Source of the DNA: Desulforhopalus sp.
GTDB lineage: Bacteria > Desulfobacterota > Desulfobulbia > Desulfobulbales > Desulfocapsaceae
Reading direction: 5' to 3'
DNA length: 38,223 nt
NCBI GenBank assembly: GCA_023231425.1
Contig: JALNVI010000021.1
Coordinates: 1-38,223 of the forward strand
The position numbers were made by a program, and so were the translations under genes. The notes beneath the pieces were generated by a model that was not told the DNA's origin, made no database searches, and saw only the letters and a program-made list of their open reading frames with translations. Below are positions 23,820-32,363 of the stretch, piece after piece (within the stretch, counting starts at the first letter, position 1; each line of letters opens with the position of its first letter).

Positions 23820-25466
23820 ATGGAGAATATGGATAACGAAACCCTGACAAGCCTGAAGCCATCAACAACAAACCACTTGAAAACACTGAAGATTGACGCC
23901 CTGTCGGAAATCTGTAAACTTATCGGGCGGGCTGTGCATCTTGATACAACTCTGAGCAGAGTTCTCAAAGTATTGCACGACATCCTGCAGATGGAACGGG
24001 CAACCCTTGTCCTTCTTGATCAAGACAAAAAACGATTAGTGATCAAGGCCTCCTACGGGCTGAGTGTCTCAGAAGAACAACGCGGTATATATGGACTCTC
24101 CGAAGGAATCTGCGGCCAGATTTTTCAATCCGGCTCTCCCTGTGTGGTACCTGATATTCACAATGAGCCACTGTTTCTGAACCGCACAGGGGCGAGAACA
24201 CAAGTCAAAAAAAATGACCTCTCTTTTCTCGGAGTTCCGGTAAAAGTTGAAGGCTCCCCTGTGGGAGTCCTTACAGTTGATCATCTTTTCGGGCCCGAAG
24301 TCTCTCCTGAGGAAGATCTGAGTTTTCTTGAAATTGTGGCCACTCTTATCAGCCAGTTCCTGATACTCCACCATGCTATCTCCAAAAAAGAAGAGAAGCT
24401 GGTTGAAGAGAACAAATCCCTGAAGGCAGAAATGCACAGTCGTTTTAATCGCCATTATATCATTGGCAATTCAGCAATCATGCAGGAGGTCTACTCGACC
24501 ATCGAAAAAGTTGCCCCCAGCCGGGCCACTGTTCTCCTCCTCGGCGAATCCGGGACCGGAAAAGAACTTGTCGCCCGAGCCATCCATGAAGCCAGCAGAA
24601 GAAAGAATAAACCTTTTATCAAGGTCAATTGTGCTGCCCTTCCGGAAAACCTGCTGGAAAGCGAACTTTTAGGGCATGACAAAGGGGCGTTCACCGGTGC
24701 GAATACAGCAAAACCAGGTCGATTTGAGATGGCAGACGGTGGCACTATCTTTCTGGATGAAATCGGGGAGCTCCCTCTTCTCCTCCAGTCAAAATTGCTT
24801 CGAGTGCTCCAGGAACAACAGTTTGAACGAATTGGTGGCACTCGCACCCTTACCGTAGACGTCCGGGTCATTGCCGCCACAAATGTCAATTTGCAGGCCA
24901 ACGTCGATAAGGGACTTTTCCGCAGCGATCTCTATTATAGACTGAATGTCGTCCCCCTGGAACTTCCTGCACTCCGCGAGAAGCGGGAGGATATCCCGCA
25001 GCTCATCGACCACTTTCTTCGCTCAAGTAATGAACGAAATGATAAAGAGCTGATGATGGCAACCACAGCACTGGATTTTCTCACTGCCTATGACTGGCCT
25101 GGCAATGTCCGCGAACTGCAAAACCTGATTGAGAGAATAGTGATCCTGGCCGACGATGACATTATTCGCATCGGAGACCTGAAAAATCACATGAATAAAC
25201 TTTCAATCCATGTGAATAAACTTCCTGTACCAGCCAGGGCCGCGGTGCATGAAGCTGTCCCGGAACCTCCACCGCCGCCCAAAGCCCCTCCCAGTCGCAG
25301 CTCCCTGCAGGATCTGGAACGGCAGGAAATCGAAGCTTCGCTGCGCCGCAATGGCTGGGTCCAGGCCCGGGCGGCCCGGGAACTCGGTCTCACCCAGCGC
25401 CAGATAGGATACCGGATCAAAAAACTCAAGCTCACCAAACCTCCATTTGCCCTTGACGAGAACTGA
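23820..25466 (+). CDS. nifA: NifA, sigma-54-dependent activator of nif genes
   Basis: A 548-residue enhancer-binding protein. It has an N-terminal GAF domain (about residues 30-185, with GLSEGICGQIFQSG and FLGVPV), then an AAA+ domain with Walker A GESGTGKE (242-249), the sigma-54 loop GAFTGA (289-294) and Walker B GGTIFLDEIGE (307-317). A proline-rich linker and a Fis-type helix-turn-helix (ARAARELGLTQRQIGYRIKK) follow. The linker has no cysteine pair, so the oxygen-sensing C-X4-C of rhizobial NifA is missing; no nifL is nearby. ATG 23820 has GAGGAA upstream. Its targets are probably the TGT-N10-ACA sites of this window. It may be co-transcribed with nifM, giving positive autoregulation. Confidence 0.93.
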   Translation: MENMDNETLTSLKPSTTNHLKTLKIDALSEICKLIGRAVHLDTTLSRVLKVLHDILQMERATLVLLDQDKKRLVIKASYGLSVSEEQRGIYGLSEGICGQIFQSGSPCVVPDIHNEPLFLNRTGARTQVKKNDLSFLGVPVKVEGSPVGVLTVDHLFGPEVSPEEDLSFLEIVATLISQFLILHHAISKKEEKLVEENKSLKAEMHSRFNRHYIIGNSAIMQEVYSTIEKVAPSRATVLLLGESGTGKELVARAIHEASRRKNKPFIKVNCAALPENLLESELLGHDKGAFTGANTAKPGRFEMADGGTIFLDEIGELPLLLQSKLLRVLQEQQFERIGGTRTLTVDVRVIAATNVNLQANVDKGLFRSDLYYRLNVVPLELPALREKREDIPQLIDHFLRSSNERNDKELMMATTALDFLTAYDWPGNVRELQNLIERIVILADDDIIRIGDLKNHMNKLSIHVNKLPVPARAAVHEAVPEPPPPPKAPPSRSSLQDLERQEIEASLRRNGWVQARAARELGLTQRQIGYRIKKLKLTKPPFALDEN

Positions 25467-25499
25467 TGGAGCCAGCCCGGGATCCCTGCCATCCATTAC

Positions 25500-25546
25500 A
25501 GAAGTGATCATGAGCTGATCATATTGATCAGCTCATGATCACTTCT
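25500..25546. terminator. Long perfect inverted repeat between convergent nifA and nifV
   Basis: Two perfect 22-base arms (25500-25521 and 25525-25546) flank a three-base loop. TGATCA occurs four times inside, twice per arm. There is no T run. It lies 34 bases after the nifA stop and 18 bases before the nifV stop, so it probably serves as a two-way transcript end. Confidence 0.65.
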
Positions 25547-25563
25547 GCCCGGCTGCAATGACG

Positions 25564-26694
25564 TTAAGGACAGGTCGCCAGCTCTCTGATTTCCTGATCA
25601 TCGAGGGAACGTTTCTCCTCAACAGCCAGAGAACGTATTCGACGCATCAGGCGGGTAAGGCCAGACTCATCCGGCAGGGGAAGTCCAAGGCGGGCAAGGG
25701 TGGCAACAATACTGCGTCGTCCGGCTTTACTCCCTATCAACAAGTTTCTACTGGCACCGACAAGCCGGGGATCAAAAGGTTCGTAGGTGGCGGGATCGGC
25801 CAGAAGTCCCTGCAGGTGAATACCGGTATCACAGGAAAAGAGATTTTCCCCGATAATGGGACAGGATGGCGAAATCTCATGACCGCTCTCCTCCGCCACC
25901 ATCCTGCTCAGTTCGGGCAGACCGTTCAGGTCATAGGATTCTCTGTTCTTCTGCAGGGTCAGAAAGGCAAGGACTTCCTCCAGACGACTGTTTCCAGCCC
26001 GTTCTCCGAGACCGAGAAGAGTTACATCTCCCCACACAGCACCATGCGCAAGGCCGGTAATGGTATTGGCTGTGGCCATGCCGAAATCATTATGACAATG
26101 GACACCCAGTTCCATCTTTACGCCATCAAACACCTTAAGCAACTTGATGACACTCCCAGGTGTACAGATACCCACGGTATCTGCCAGACGCAGCCGAAAG
26201 GCTCCAGCCTCTTCTGCCACCAGAGCCAGCTCCCGGGCATACTCCGAATCGGCCCTGCTTACATCTTCAAGACCAACCGCCACCCTGGGCACACCAGCGT
26301 CCAAAGCCTGCTGAATGGAACGTCTCAGCTTTTTCAACGCCCACTGGCGACTTTTCCCCAGCTTTTTCTCCAGATGCAGATCCGAGGCGGGTATAGACAG
26401 GGAGAGACAGGCAGGGCGCAGGGAAGCACCATAGAGGATATCCGCCTCCCGGCAACGACACCAGAGAGAAAAGGCCTGTTGCGGATGAGAGGTGCGAAGG
26501 TAATCTGCGAGGACATTGAGATCACTATTTTCCCTGCAGGCAACACCAATCTCGATCTCATCAATACCAAGCCCTGCAAGACCGCTGATAATATTTTTCT
26601 TCACCCTGAGATCAAAGAAAACCCCGGGAGACTGTTCTCCCTCCCTGAGGGTTGTGTCAATAATCTTATTTTCTCTGGAGGCACAGTTCTTCAT
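25564..26694 (-). CDS. nifV: NifV, homocitrate synthase
   Basis: A 376-residue DRE-TIM metallolyase that condenses acetyl-CoA with 2-oxoglutarate to give R-homocitrate, the organic ligand of FeMo-cofactor. It has the N-terminal IIDTTLREGEQSPGV (catalytic R-E and metal Asp), LGVHCHNDFGMATANT (metal-binding H-x-H), and GLGERAGNSRLEEVL. Its NifV-like length without the LeuA regulatory domain favours homocitrate over isopropylmalate synthase, as does nif location. The ATG at 26694 overlaps the upstream amidotransferase-like stop as ATGA; a TTG at 26703 is the less likely start. It converges with nifA. Confidence 0.94.
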   Translation of the reverse strand: MKNCASRENKIIDTTLREGEQSPGVFFDLRVKKNIISGLAGLGIDEIEIGVACRENSDLNVLADYLRTSHPQQAFSLWCRCREADILYGASLRPACLSLSIPASDLHLEKKLGKSRQWALKKLRRSIQQALDAGVPRVAVGLEDVSRADSEYARELALVAEEAGAFRLRLADTVGICTPGSVIKLLKVFDGVKMELGVHCHNDFGMATANTITGLAHGAVWGDVTLLGLGERAGNSRLEEVLAFLTLQKNRESYDLNGLPELSRMVAEESGHEISPSCPIIGENLFSCDTGIHLQGLLADPATYEPFDPRLVGASRNLLIGSKAGRRSIVATLARLGLPLPDESGLTRLMRRIRSLAVEEKRSLDDQEIRELATCP

Positions 26695-27405
26695 AAGTGA
26701 CAAAGCTCCACAAAATTGGTGAAAAGCAGGGAAAAATCCTGCAGGAATTTATTGTTCACTTTTTTTATTTTTTCAATCATCTCGTCCATGGTGACAGGCA
26801 AAGGGGCCCTGGAATCATGCCGTGCATACCAGCGTCGGACATCATCTGGATGGACAGCATGGTTGTCGAATTGAATTCCGATAACATAGGGTCGAGCCGC
26901 GATACTAAAGGCATCCACCTGACACTCTTTAGACGTTGCCAGTATCTCGAAATAACTGGGAAGAGGAGAAAACAGAGTATCTCCAGACCATTTAAAGGTT
27001 GAAAATCCACGATTAAATCCTTGAAAAACAGGATGCCTGCGACCAGCTGCAGTCAAAAGAGATTCACTGGGACCCGGAGAAGAAGAAAAACCTGGCTTCA
27101 CTTGAGCCCCCAGAGCCTCGGCAAGCAGCTGCTGCCCCCGACACAACCCCAGACAGGGTTTATCTGTCTTGAGAAGACAATTCTTCAAATACTCTTTTTC
27201 CCTTTGCAAAAAAGGATACCCCCCCCTCTTCAGAGATACCTGCATTACCACCCAGGAGGATAAACCCGGACACGGTATGCGGGTCCGGGAATTCTCCCCT
27301 CCACGCCTTGACCAGACAAAGGGTAATGCCCTTCTCTCGTGCGACCTCTCTGAGATAATGACCAGGCTCATCCCAGAGACTGTGTTGAATAACGGCCAGT
27401 TGCAT
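26691..27405 (-). pseudogene. Class I glutamine amidotransferase-like gene, frameshifted at an eight-G run
   Basis: The first frame (27405 down to about 27220) encodes MQLAVIQHSLWDEPG to GFILLGGNAGISEEGG. The rest, in another frame, encodes YPFLQREKEYLKN, then PCLGLCRGQQLLAEALGA with the nucleophile Cys, to the stop at 26691. The frame changes at a run of eight G (minus strand, 27219-27226); with seven G the gene would be one intact 237-codon frame. This may be a real mutation, a slippage switch or a sequencing error. The usual catalytic His region QFHPE reads QFDNH, so amidotransferase activity is doubtful even if repaired. The start has AAAGGAG. Its stop overlaps nifV as ATGA, which suggests a shared operon and perhaps a linked role. 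Confidence 0.82.
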
Positions 27406-28376
27406 CAATTACGCTCCTTTACACTTCAGATTCGCTGCCAGACACTCAAAGACCAGAGCAAACCTTTTTTTAAAGATTAACTGGTCTTGAATATGCTAAT
27501 ATCATGCCAAACGAACAAAAAGCAGGGGAACTTACTTTTTTATTTATATTTCAAATTGTTACAGACATAAAGCATCTCTTCTCCGTAGAAAAGACTTGTG
27601 CATTTTTGATATTTTCCGTGTCACAGCCCTTCAATTTTGTCAGATTAGAGACACGATCCCTTTACCAGCAGTATCTCTTCCTCCAACAAAACAGACTCCA
27701 GCACAGCAACCTGCCGGGCACCCTCTTTCAATATCCATTAAACCCCTGGGAATGTATCTTTCTTTGTTCCTCCAGATTTTTTATGGACCTTTTCTCTTAG
27801 ACATTTCTTCTCTTTTCCAAGATATCCGGACGGAAGTACCTGGCAAATGGTAACCGCAGAAAAGACTCTTTTTCGTTTTAATTACACGAGAGAACAGCTG
27901 GGACAAGCCCTGACAGGGCTCAGGTCATGAAATTCTGGATTACCACACACCAACTGTTACATATGCCACAGAAGAACTGGCAGTTGAAAGCGGAAATATG
28001 ATTGTGACTGCGTCTAAAAGGGAAGGAACCAGAGAGGGGAATTATGCCAGAAAAGAACTTGCGAGACTCAATGCAGGTTATCTTTCCAGCCACAACAGCA
28101 AAGAAACTGCGTTGCCCCCGGTCTACATGTTGATTCTGAACAAGGGATGATTTACGGCCCCAACGGTGAAAATACAGACGATACAGATGAAACCGGGGAA
28201 CGTGTTGATATCACTCGCTCCTCATTCTACATGCAGTATCATGGAAAAGACAAGACAGCTGCTGGCGAGACTCTTCAGTGCAATACACTGTCAGGCAGTT
28301 TGCAAAATACCTGTATCGCACAGGGCGAAAGTCAACGCTGCCTGAAGAACGGTCACAGGAAAAAGGGGAAAAGCCC
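27406..28376. other. Gene-poor region, possibly with decayed coding sequence
   Basis: About 970 bases upstream of the amidotransferase-nifV pair. The left 430 bases are AT-rich and hold no credible gene. From about 27930 to 28370 two plus-strand frames without ribosome binding sites show protein-like composition (for example TYATEELAVESGNMIVTAS and, in another frame, SFYMQYHGKDKTAAGE). They are broken by stops and frame changes, which could be the remains of a gene. I recognise no family. TGTCAGATTAGAGACA at 27638 fits the NifA site pattern but no sigma-54 promoter accompanies it. Confidence 0.4.
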
Positions 28377-29519
28377 TCACGACTCTTCCTCCTCTTTTAG
28401 TGAAACAATCTCCGCCACCGACAATTCAAGATGCTCTATGCCAATACCGGTATAGCGTTGAATCATGCTGCAGATATAGTTGCGTAACTCCTCAAGATCA
28501 CTGTTGATGTTCATCCCGAAAGGAATAATCAGATCAATCTCTACACTAAAACCGGAGGAAAGGACCTTGATCTTTAATTTTTTCACTTTGACATTGCTGT
28601 CAAACTCATCAATACAGTGAAAAATCATCTGTGACAATGCGGCTTCGGTGATAGTCACCTTGCCGGAACGCCGCTGCTGACCTGCAAAATCGGGCCGAAC
28701 AATCGATTTTTCAAAAAACTTTGACTGTTTTCCCTCTTCCTTTTTCTTATCCCAAAAGAAAAAGATCTTGATGGTATCGGCGAGGATTCGAGAGTAGTCA
28801 CGTTTAATTTCAATAGCAGGAACAGGAATAACATGCTTTCCCTCCTCCCGAGACTTTATGGCAGCTTCAATATCTTCTTTACTGGCGATCTCTTCAATCG
28901 TGATGATCTGGGTGATGGGCGGCAGGTCAAGACGCTCAGCCACCCGATGAACCATTTTGGTTGAAGTCCCGAGCAACAGCAGTTTTTTAACCTTGTGTTC
29001 CTTGATGGCGGCCATCACCATGTCACGGTGAGCATCTTCAGTAAACAACGCAGTCTTGATGGCATTGAGATAACCAGCCGCCTGTTTAGCAGAGCGACCG
29101 GCAACAATAATATCGCCGTAGATGAGAAGTCCATCATCAATAATGAAAGAGATACCAAGTTTTTCTGCCAGCAGCCGCGCGCGAAAGCTCTTCCCTGTCC
29201 CGCTCTTGCCGACAAGGGCGTACACCGTAACGCCGGAGAGCTTGTTTTTCACCCGTGAGAAGAAGTTATAAATCTCCTTACCGGTAAAATAGATCCACTG
29301 ATTATCACCTTTTTTTGCAGCACCCTTTGCAGGCTCACGCTTTGCTGATTCGTGTTTTCCCTTTCCCTCTGTGTCTTTTCGTAACTCAGACTTTTCCACG
29401 TCGTCCTTCTCAGAAGATGCAGCAACGACCGGCAAATTCCCCTCTGCATCTTCTTCAAATTCTGCATCAAAGGTTTTACCCTTCTCTGCTTTTCTCTTTT
29501 TATTGTCTTTATCGACCAT
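28377..29519 (-). CDS. P-loop ATPase with C-terminal Asp23-like domain
   Basis: A 380-residue protein in three parts. The first 72 residues are charged and low-complexity (Lys/Glu/Ala-rich), probably disordered. The middle has a P-loop, YALVGKSGTGKSFRARLLAE (residues 100-119), and resembles small kinase-like or HPr-kinase-like P-loop folds, with LLLLGTSTKMVHRVAERLDLP later. Residues about 282-375 (GKVTITEAALSQ, then FSVEIDLIIPFGMNI, RYTGIGIEHLELSVAEIV) match the Asp23/alkaline-shock (DUF322) pattern. Asp23 proteins usually lie alone at the membrane of Gram-positives; fusion to an ATPase is unusual to my knowledge. No strong ribosome binding site is seen. It follows the RHH gene after a repeat element. 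Confidence 0.78.
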   Translation of the reverse strand: MVDKDNKKRKAEKGKTFDAEFEEDAEGNLPVVAASSEKDDVEKSELRKDTEGKGKHESAKREPAKGAAKKGDNQWIYFTGKEIYNFFSRVKNKLSGVTVYALVGKSGTGKSFRARLLAEKLGISFIIDDGLLIYGDIIVAGRSAKQAAGYLNAIKTALFTEDAHRDMVMAAIKEHKVKKLLLLGTSTKMVHRVAERLDLPPITQIITIEEIASKEDIEAAIKSREEGKHVIPVPAIEIKRDYSRILADTIKIFFFWDKKKEEGKQSKFFEKSIVRPDFAGQQRRSGKVTITEAALSQMIFHCIDEFDSNVKVKKLKIKVLSSGFSVEIDLIIPFGMNINSDLEELRNYICSMIQRYTGIGIEHLELSVAEIVSLKEEEES

Positions 29520-29542
29520 AATTTTTTACAGGATTCCCATTA

Positions 29543-29684
29543 GGGTACCTTGAATAATCAGCCTTTCACCCATCTCCTTCGTTACAGTAAAAAATTTATC
29601 CTCGGAATATTAGACACATACCTGTGGTAAATTTCCTCCTGTGCCTCGAATATGAACGAAATACAAGATTATTTAAGGTGCCCA
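29543..29684. repeat. Dispersed intergenic repeat, best-preserved copy
   Basis: Ends are imperfect inverted repeats: GGGTACCTTGAATAATC on the left, and on the right the reverse complement of GGGCACCTTAAATAATC. The right end lies directly against the stop codon of the leftward RHH gene. Internal blocks (CATCTCCTTCGTTACAG, GGTAAATTTCCTCC, CCTCGAATATGAACGAAAT) are shared with the copy at 4089-4220. The size is about 140 bp with no coding capacity. Confidence 0.72.
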
Positions 29685-30287
29685 TTAATCAACTTGAAAG
29701 GTCTCTATTTCACTTCCTTTATCTACCATACTCTCTATATTTGCAAAAGCTTTCACCACCGGACGCATCATGGCCCGGAGCTCAGCCATGGCCGGATCAT
29801 CCGCTCCCAGCTCCGACTCCGCCTGTGTGCACAGTGCAGTTCCCTCAACGAGCCACTGGCGCACGTCGCCGACAAGCTCCTGCCGCTGCAGATGCTTCTC
29901 CTTCTCCTGCTCAATGAGCGGAAAAATCCGGTTAAGGGAGACAGCGACGAGAGCATCCCTCGGCGTATTGTACTCGCTGGAAACCTGTTCAAGATTTTCC
30001 AGCGTTTTCTTTGAAATGACGTACGTTTTCGCTACCCGCCTGCTCTCGCTCGGGAACGCATCAAACTCCCTGGCAATCGCTGTCAGTGCCTCCATATCTG
30101 CAATGAGGTGATCAAAAAGCGATTTCTGCTTGATTCCCAGCTGGCTGGCGAGCAGAGACAGCGCACGAATCGACTGTTCAGGCAGTTTAAAAGTTGTGCG
30201 TACCGATTGCCTGCCACGAAGCCTGGCCGCCTCTCCGCCACCGATCGGCAGTTGACTAATTCTTTCCTGATCCATTCCATCTCTCAT
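29685..30287 (-). CDS. Ribbon-helix-helix-like DNA-binding protein, two tandem domains
   Basis: A 200-residue protein. Residues about 28-68 (RTTFKLPEQSIRALSLLASQLG then KQKSLFDHLIADM) look like a CopG/Arc-type ribbon-helix-helix. Residues about 85-120 (KTYVISKKTLENLEQVSSEY then TPRDALVAVSLNRIF) repeat the pattern. The C-terminal 80 residues form charged helices, perhaps for oligomerisation. The start at 30287 has GGAG five bases upstream. It is divergent from the Hsp20 gene, with 189 bases between them, so regulation of itself and hsp20 is plausible but unproven. No toxin partner is next to it. Confidence 0.72.
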   Translation of the reverse strand: MRDGMDQERISQLPIGGGEAARLRGRQSVRTTFKLPEQSIRALSLLASQLGIKQKSLFDHLIADMEALTAIAREFDAFPSESRRVAKTYVISKKTLENLEQVSSEYNTPRDALVAVSLNRIFPLIEQEKEKHLQRQELVGDVRQWLVEGTALCTQAESELGADDPAMAELRAMMRPVVKAFANIESMVDKGSEIETFQVD

Positions 30288-30343
30288 TATGACTCCGTCA
30301 TCTTGTTACTATAAATACAGATTAATAAAAGTAATTTTTTTAT

Positions 30344-30371
30344 TTGACACACGATGTCCGCTAATTATTGT
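30344..30371 (+). promoter_or_regulatory. Candidate promoter of the Hsp20 gene
   Basis: TTGACA at 30344-30349 is a perfect -35 element, followed after 16 bases by TATTGT, a fair -10. It lies about 105 bases before the hsp20 ATG. No CIRCE operator or clear heat-shock sigma sequence is seen. Confidence 0.4.
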
Positions 30372-30476
30372 ATTGGACAAGAAAGAAAAGGCGCTGAAGA
30401 AGGCGCAAAAAACAATGAAACCTTGAAGATCAATAAGTTGGCATGAGGTTTCTACAAGCACGTGGAGGTATATATT

Positions 30477-30926
30477 ATGAGCGTCGTACGTTACAACCCA
30501 CACTCTGCAGCACAAAGGAGTCAGACCGATTTTTCCAATCCGATGTTTGATGATTTTTTCGCTCCGTTTGCATATGTAAATGAAACTCTGGCAAAAAATC
30601 GCGATTTAGGACCTAAAGTAGATATCTTCGAAAAAGACAATAAGATCTTTATCAATGCCGAGATGCCGGGCGTTGCCAAAGAAGATATCAACGTAGATGT
30701 AAAAGGCAAGGTGCTCACCCTGAGCGGCGAGCGAAAAAGCGAGGAAGAGATCGAAGAAAAAAATCTCTACCGGCGCGAATGTTATTACGGAAGTTTCGAG
30801 CGGAGTTTTACCCTTCCTTTTGATGTGAAAAGTGAAGATGTAAAAGGCAAGTTCAACAATGGAATACTCAAATTGGAAATTGCCAAACCAAAAGCAGAAA
30901 CCGTGCAGAAAATTGCCATCAGCTGA
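30477..30926 (+). CDS. Hsp20-family small heat shock protein
   Basis: A 149-residue holdase chaperone that binds unfolding proteins without ATP and forms oligomers. The alpha-crystallin domain runs from about residue 42 (GPKVDIFEKDNKIFINAEMPG) through VDVKGKVLTLSGERKSEEE and YGSFERSFTLPFDV to KFNNGILKLEIAKPK. The A-x-x-x-N-G-x-L signature appears as KFNNGIL and the C-terminal I-x-I anchor as KIAIS. ATG 30477 has GGAGGT at good spacing. It is monocistronic, with a strong terminator at 30969-31010. Confidence 0.95.
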   Translation: MSVVRYNPHSAAQRSQTDFSNPMFDDFFAPFAYVNETLAKNRDLGPKVDIFEKDNKIFINAEMPGVAKEDINVDVKGKVLTLSGERKSEEEIEEKNLYRRECYYGSFERSFTLPFDVKSEDVKGKFNNGILKLEIAKPKAETVQKIAIS

Positions 30927-30968
30927 CGAGAGAAGAAGGTATCCTAAAGGCTGTTTGTGCTCACAGGT

Positions 30969-31010
30969 AAAGAAAGGCGGATGCAACTTCGGTTGTATCC
31001 GCCTTTCTTT
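30969..31010 (+). terminator. Rho-independent terminator after hsp20
   Basis: Nineteen-base arms starting AAAGAAAGGCGGAT pair with one mismatch around a TTCG tetraloop, ending in a short T-rich arm (TTTCTTT). It lies 42 bases after the hsp20 stop. Confidence 0.88.
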
Positions 31011-31094
31011 GTACCCGGTTTCACCCGTAAAGAAATTCTGTGGTATCATTGTTGCTGTCCGCTGTTCATCTCAAACCTCAAGGAGACACCTTCC

Positions 31095-31565
31095 ATGAAA
31101 GAAACTTTTTTCCTCCACGGCCTCGACTCCTCCGGCAACGGAACTAAAGGTCAGTACTTCGCCATACACTTCCCACAGATTAAACGCCCCGACTTCACCG
31201 GTGACCTTGACGAACGCCTTGAAGTATTTGAACGACTTACAGAGGGGCAAAACAACCTTACTCTTATCGGCTCCAGCTTCGGCGGGCTGATGGCAGCCTG
31301 TTTTGCCATAAAACATTCGACCCGGGTTAAACAACTGGTGCTCCTCGCCCCGGCGCTCAACTACTTCTACACCCCTCCTGCGGAAAAGCTGGCCATTGCC
31401 ACCCTCGCGGTAATCGGAACACATGATGTCATCACCCCGCCAGCACTCACCGCGCCACTGGCCGAACAGAGCTTCAGCAACCTTGATCTGCAGCTTGTGG
31501 ACGATGACCATCTTCTCCATCACACCTTTCAGCAACTGGAATGGGAAAAGATTCTTGGCAAATAA
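31095..31565 (+). CDS. YqiA/YcfP-type alpha/beta-hydrolase
   Basis: A 156-residue small alpha/beta-hydrolase, probably a cytoplasmic esterase. It begins MKETFFLHGLDSSGNGTKGQ, has the nucleophile elbow GSSFGGLMA, the acid Asp in VIGTHDVITPP and the catalytic His in DDDHLLHH. The early turn HGLDSSG is a family mark. The natural substrate is unknown. ATG 31095 has AAGGAGA upstream. It ends three bases before the stop of the convergent ABC ATPase gene. Confidence 0.87.
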   Translation: MKETFFLHGLDSSGNGTKGQYFAIHFPQIKRPDFTGDLDERLEVFERLTEGQNNLTLIGSSFGGLMAACFAIKHSTRVKQLVLLAPALNYFYTPPAEKLAIATLAVIGTHDVITPPALTAPLAEQSFSNLDLQLVDDDHLLHHTFQQLEWEKILGK

Positions 31566-31568
31566 GCT

Positions 31569-32363
31569 CTATCCGAGCAACAGAGAATCCGTGGCCAGCT
31601 CCTCGCCCTGAGCATGATAAAACTGCTCCAGCAGATCCTTCACGGTCAGCCCCGCCTTTTTCTCACCACTGAGATCAAGCAGAATCCGCCCCTGGTGGAG
31701 CATGATCAGTCGATTTCCAAAGGTGATGGCGTGGTTCATGTTGTGAGTAATCATCAGTGTCGTCAGCTTCTGCCCCTCCACAATCTCCTTCGTCAGACCA
31801 AGAATCTGTTCGGCCGTTTTGGGATCAAGCGCTGCGATATGCTCATCAAGCAACAGTACCTTTGGCCGCACCGCCGTAGCCATCAACATGGTGAGCGCCT
31901 GTCGCTGGCCACCGGAGAGCAGCCCGACCTTGTCGAGCAACCGATCCTCCAGTCCGAGCTGCAGTCTGGACAGCTCCTCACGAAAGCGTATGCGGTCCGC
32001 AGCTTTTACGCCCCGCCCCAATCCTCTCCTCTTCCCCCTCAACGAGGCAAGGGCGAGATTTTGCTCAATGGTTGCCGCCGGACAGGTACCAAGCAATGGA
32101 TCTTGAAAAACCCGCGCTACCAGTGCCGCACGGCGGTATTCCGGCCAGCGGGTCACATCACTCCCGTCCACCTCAATCTTCCCGGAATCGGGGGAGAAGG
32201 TCCCCGCAATACCGTTTAAGAGAGTCGATTTTCCCGCACCGTTGGAACCAATTACAGTGACGAAATCCCCCTCTTCAAGGTGAAGGCTGATTTTGTTGAG
32301 GGCAAAAACCTCATTCACGCTGCCCTTATGAAAATATTTGACGATATCGGTCAGGGTAATCAT
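31569..32363 (-). CDS. ABC transporter ATP-binding protein (PF04392-type system)
   Basis: A 264-residue ATPase with Walker A GSNGAGKST (residues 38-46), Q-loop VFQDPLLGT, signature LSGGQRQALT, Walker B VLLLDEHIAALDP and switch His in LMITHNMNHA. The second Walker B residue appears as DEH, a common variant in this subfamily. It energises import with the permease just upstream, whose stop overlaps its start as ATGA. The substrate is decided by the binding protein at 33392-34363. Confidence 0.93.
   Translation of the reverse strand: MITLTDIVKYFHKGSVNEVFALNKISLHLEEGDFVTVIGSNGAGKSTLLNGIAGTFSPDSGKIEVDGSDVTRWPEYRRAALVARVFQDPLLGTCPAATIEQNLALASLRGKRRGLGRGVKAADRIRFREELSRLQLGLEDRLLDKVGLLSGGQRQALTMLMATAVRPKVLLLDEHIAALDPKTAEQILGLTKEIVEGQKLTTLMITHNMNHAITFGNRLIMLHQGRILLDLSGEKKAGLTVKDLLEQFYHAQGEELATDSLLLG

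Noticed and set aside
27425..27440. TGGCAGCGAATCTGAA on the minus strand as a sigma-54 promoter for nifV
   Set aside because: The -12 GC is missing, and transcription would start inside the ribosome binding site of the first gene.
27638..27653. TGT-N10-ACA site upstream of the amidotransferase-nifV pair
   Set aside because: Pattern is perfect, but no sigma-54 promoter with correct spacing lies between it and the gene, and one such site in about 1 kb is not far from chance.
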